Part shown: positions 6,768 through 6,776 of the stretch, piece after piece | Position numbering within the stretch: position 1 is the first letter of the stretch | How the letters are laid out: each line of letters opens with the position of its first letter | Assembly: GCA_937919945.1 (NCBI GenBank) | Contig: CALESY010000096.1 | Span: 1 to 6,776, forward strand | Direction: 5' to 3' | Source of the DNA: an uncultured Chitinophagaceae bacterium | GTDB lineage: Bacteria; Bacteroidota; Bacteroidia; Chitinophagales; Chitinophagaceae | Length of the DNA: 6,776 nucleotides | Made by a program: the position numbers and the translations under genes | The notes under the pieces: generated by a model | The model's input: the letters and a program-made list of their open reading frames with translations, nothing else | What the model was told of the DNA's origin: nothing | The model's database searches: none

Positions 6768-6776
6768 GGTCATCGG

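Noticed and set aside
1..6776. A novel defence, mobile or biosynthetic system, CRISPR array, insertion sequence, tRNA or riboswitch
   Set aside because: All long frames are assigned to familiar families, gaps are short, and I saw no arrays of direct repeats, transposase, integrase or structured RNA motif.

Overview
The window reads as an ordinary chromosomal segment of a member of the Bacteroidota, possibly close to the Chitinophagaceae (inference). Supporting signs are AT-rich DNA with heavy use of ATA for Ile, no clear Shine-Dalgarno sequences, promoter-like TAnnTTTG elements, a lipoprotein-type RND adaptor, and a bacterial geranylgeranylglyceryl phosphate synthase of the kind common in that phylum. 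Coding density is high: the largest gap is 179 bases, and there is no mobile element, CRISPR array, tRNA or rRNA. I did not find a convincing new kind of system.

From 5245 leftwards to the window edge, the minus strand carries one compact multidrug-efflux operon. Its order is TetR-family regulator (5245-4619), TolC-family outer-membrane channel (4622-3261), lipoprotein periplasmic adaptor (3220-2120), and RND inner-membrane permease (2085 to the left edge, the first 695 codons). The regulator and channel genes overlap by four bases (ATGA). The other two junctions are 40 and 34 bases, so the genes are probably transcribed together. The three transport proteins would form a tripartite pump driven by the proton gradient: permease in the inner membrane, adaptor in the periplasm, channel in the outer membrane.

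The divergent intergenic region 5246-5424 holds the most striking non-coding signal, a 38-bp near-perfect palindrome (5259-5296) lying 13 bases upstream of the chosen regulator start. It overlaps both candidate minus-strand promoters and is very probably the operator through which the TetR protein represses its own operon.

The plus strand to the right carries two apparently unrelated housekeeping genes. These are mscL (5425-5856), the large-conductance mechanosensitive channel, and a PcrB/GGGPS-type prenylglyceryl phosphate synthase (5934-6695), which makes an archaeal-type ether-lipid precursor. A plausible intrinsic terminator (6720-6767) closes this side of the window.
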